DNA from: Promethearchaeota archaeon
GTDB lineage: Archaea > Asgardarchaeota > Lokiarchaeia > Sigynarchaeales > SOKP01
Assembly (NCBI GenBank): GCA_030605085.1
Contig: JAUWBH010000217.1
Location: 1 to 7,677, forward strand
Direction of reading: 5' to 3'
DNA length: 7,677 bases
A program made the translations under genes and the position numbers. Shown piece by piece: positions 6,649 through 7,677 of the stretch; within the stretch, counting starts at the first letter, position 1, and each line of letters opens with the position of its first letter. The notes below the pieces were generated by a model. It worked only from the letters and a program-made list of their open reading frames with translations, had not been told where the DNA came from and searched no databases.

Positions 6649-7677
6649 ATGAATCCAAAGAAGTTAAGAAAACCGAAAGAGGATAAGAACTTCACATTCG
6701 AGTTTCCTTCAGAATTTATAGACAAGGGTAGTGAAATGTCAGAAATCTATTACAACATTTTTATATTTGAAAATTTTCTTAGAATGTTCATAGAAAAAAT
6801 AGCTAAGGATGAGTTTGGCACAAATTTTTGGAAAAAGTTGAGTGTCAATAAAAAAATCAACGAAAAGATTAAAGGGCGGAAAGACGATGAGAAAAACAAA
6901 AAATGGATGTCTATCCGAGGGGATTCTGACCTTTTTTATACTGACTTGTTGGATTTAAAAACAATTATTAGTAGTAATTGGAGTCTTTTTCTCCATTTAT
7001 TCCCAAAAGAACAATGGATAACCTTTAAATTGGAAGAATTGTACGATCTTCGCAATAAGGTTGCCCACAACAGTTATCTCGATTGGAACGAACAACAAAC
7101 TGTAAGCACCTATATTACAAATATTTATTCTCAATTAAGTATCGATTTAGAATACAAAGCGTTTAGAAATATAGATTACGATCAAGAGGACGATATAGAA
7201 GAATACTACGAACCTGATGAAAACAGATTTAAAGAAACTGATTATGATATGGTAAATAAATATATAAGCATGATCGATACGGGGGAAATAGCTTCTGGTA
7301 TGATAATAAGCGCACTCCATTCTATATCCAATGAGCTAAGTAAGATTACTAGTAAGTCCTCTTTTAATATGCTTAGCCTCGATATTATTAAGAGAGTATG
7401 TATCGTAATTAACAATTTTATTCAAGATAAGGACGATAATATTCAGAGAAGAGCTCTCGAAGCGTTAAGTCCTTTAAAAAATAATGAAGAAACTAAGAAA
7501 GTTATAAAAAAGTATTGTTATGAGACATTTAAATCGATGCATAAGAAAGGTAAAAGTCAAGCAAACCTCCTAATGTTTTTAGATTCGTTCGGATATTTCC
7601 AAAATATCGAAGCTACATTAAGTAATGCAATAGATAACAAAGAAATAGAGCTTTTGGCTTCTTATAGTGGCTTTATA
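6649..7677 (+). CDS. Swt1-type HEPN domain protein, 3' end outside the window
   Basis: The frame opens at ATG 6649 (an in-frame TAA lies 6 nt upstream) and stays open for 343 codons to the window edge. Residues about 31-150 match the HEPN domain found in Swt1-like proteins: IYYNIFIFENFLRMFIEKIA with E41 and R45, a conserved middle with YTDLLDLKTIISSNW, and LEELYDLRNKVAHNSYLDW. R135-N136-x3-H140 is the RNxxxH ribonuclease motif. An acidic linker follows (about 170-195, DYDQEDDIEEYYEPDE). From about 220 on, the chain looks helical and may contain HEAT-like repeats (DDNIQRRALEALSPLKNNEE). HEPN proteins are metal-independent RNases in toxin-antitoxin, abortive infection and CRISPR effectors; RNA cleavage here is inferred. 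It is divergent from rep and has no visible antitoxin partner in the window. No membrane segment is seen. Confidence 0.75.
   Translation, partial: MNPKKLRKPKEDKNFTFEFPSEFIDKGSEMSEIYYNIFIFENFLRMFIEKIAKDEFGTNFWKKLSVNKKINEKIKGRKDDEKNKKWMSIRGDSDLFYTDLLDLKTIISSNWSLFLHLFPKEQWITFKLEELYDLRNKVAHNSYLDWNEQQTVSTYITNIYSQLSIDLEYKAFRNIDYDQEDDIEEYYEPDENRFKETDYDMVNKYISMIDTGEIASGMIISALHSISNELSKITSKSSFNMLSLDIIKRVCIVINNFIQDKDDNIQRRALEALSPLKNNEETKKVIKKYCYETFKSMHKKGKSQANLLMFLDSFGYFQNIEATLSNAIDNKEIELLASYSGFI

Larger units (their letters stand above)
2103..7677. mobile_element. Putative integrated rolling-circle replicon with defence genes, partial
   Basis: The segment begins directly beside cooC-derived GGTTGC at 2097-2102. 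It contains a PHP-ATPase, a candidate nick site, an HUH Rep with a small upstream ORF, and an HEPN gene. A plasmid-type Rep next to a cooC junction suggests an integrated plasmid or virus-like element. The right boundary, an integrase and the 5' half of cooC are not in the window, so the extent is unknown. An alternative is an old island built from several unrelated insertions. Confidence 0.4.

Noticed and set aside
1..7677. tRNA or rRNA genes as integration targets
   Set aside because: No cloverleaf-like or rRNA-like segment was seen; the integration target here is protein-coding cooC.

Overview
This is an A+T-rich window, probably from an anaerobic archaeon. Three things point that way: a CooC-type (carbon-monoxide-dehydrogenase maturation) ATPase fragment, a rolling-circle Rep protein of the archaeal plasmid type with a Cys/His zinc knuckle, and gene starts that mostly lack Shine-Dalgarno sites but have TATA-like boxes nearby. 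An Asgard (Lokiarchaeia-like) or similar low-GC CODH/ACS-bearing archaeon would fit, but the lineage cannot be settled from this sequence.

Layout, left to right. (1) 22-459, minus: the 3' half of a cooC-like gene, cut exactly within the codons of its Cys-x-Cys metal-binding motif. (2) 460-2082: a cassette with one minus-strand gene, a TIR/deoxyribosyltransferase-like Rossmann domain fused to seven near-identical 40-residue TPR repeats. The cassette is bracketed by two perfect copies of a 14-bp sequence, TACTGTTTTATTAA (minus strand). The copy at 446-459 runs directly into cooC. The copy at 2083-2096 is preceded by GGTTGC, the codons (Gly-Cys) expected just upstream of this point in intact cooC. 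(3) 2103-4983, minus: a PHP-phosphoesterase/SMC-like ATPase (TrlF-like) of 959 residues once a single-base frameshift in a 12-A run is repaired. (4) 4984-5166: a gap with a 15-bp palindrome on the ATPase promoter and a good candidate rolling-circle nick site. (5) 5167-6375, minus: an HUH rolling-circle replication initiator, preceded by a small frameshifted ORF (6380-6597) that ends 4 nt before it. (6) 6649 to the window end, plus: a divergent gene with an Swt1-type HEPN domain, open at the right edge.

Interpretation (inference). A rolling-circle replicon carrying predicted defence genes (PHP-ATPase, HEPN) appears to have entered cooC at the CxC codons. A separate TIR-TPR cassette then entered the same site. 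The ATPase stop codon directly abuts the cooC-derived GGTTGC, and the TIR-TPR stop lies 12 nt from the core repeat. No integrase is visible here; it and the 5' half of cooC are predicted beyond the right edge. TIR-like, HEPN and SMC-like ATPase proteins are all families known from anti-virus immunity, so the region reads as a mobile defence island targeting a metabolic maturation gene. Two reading-frame breaks fall in A-runs, so sequencing error is possible for those, but it cannot explain the cooC junctions.
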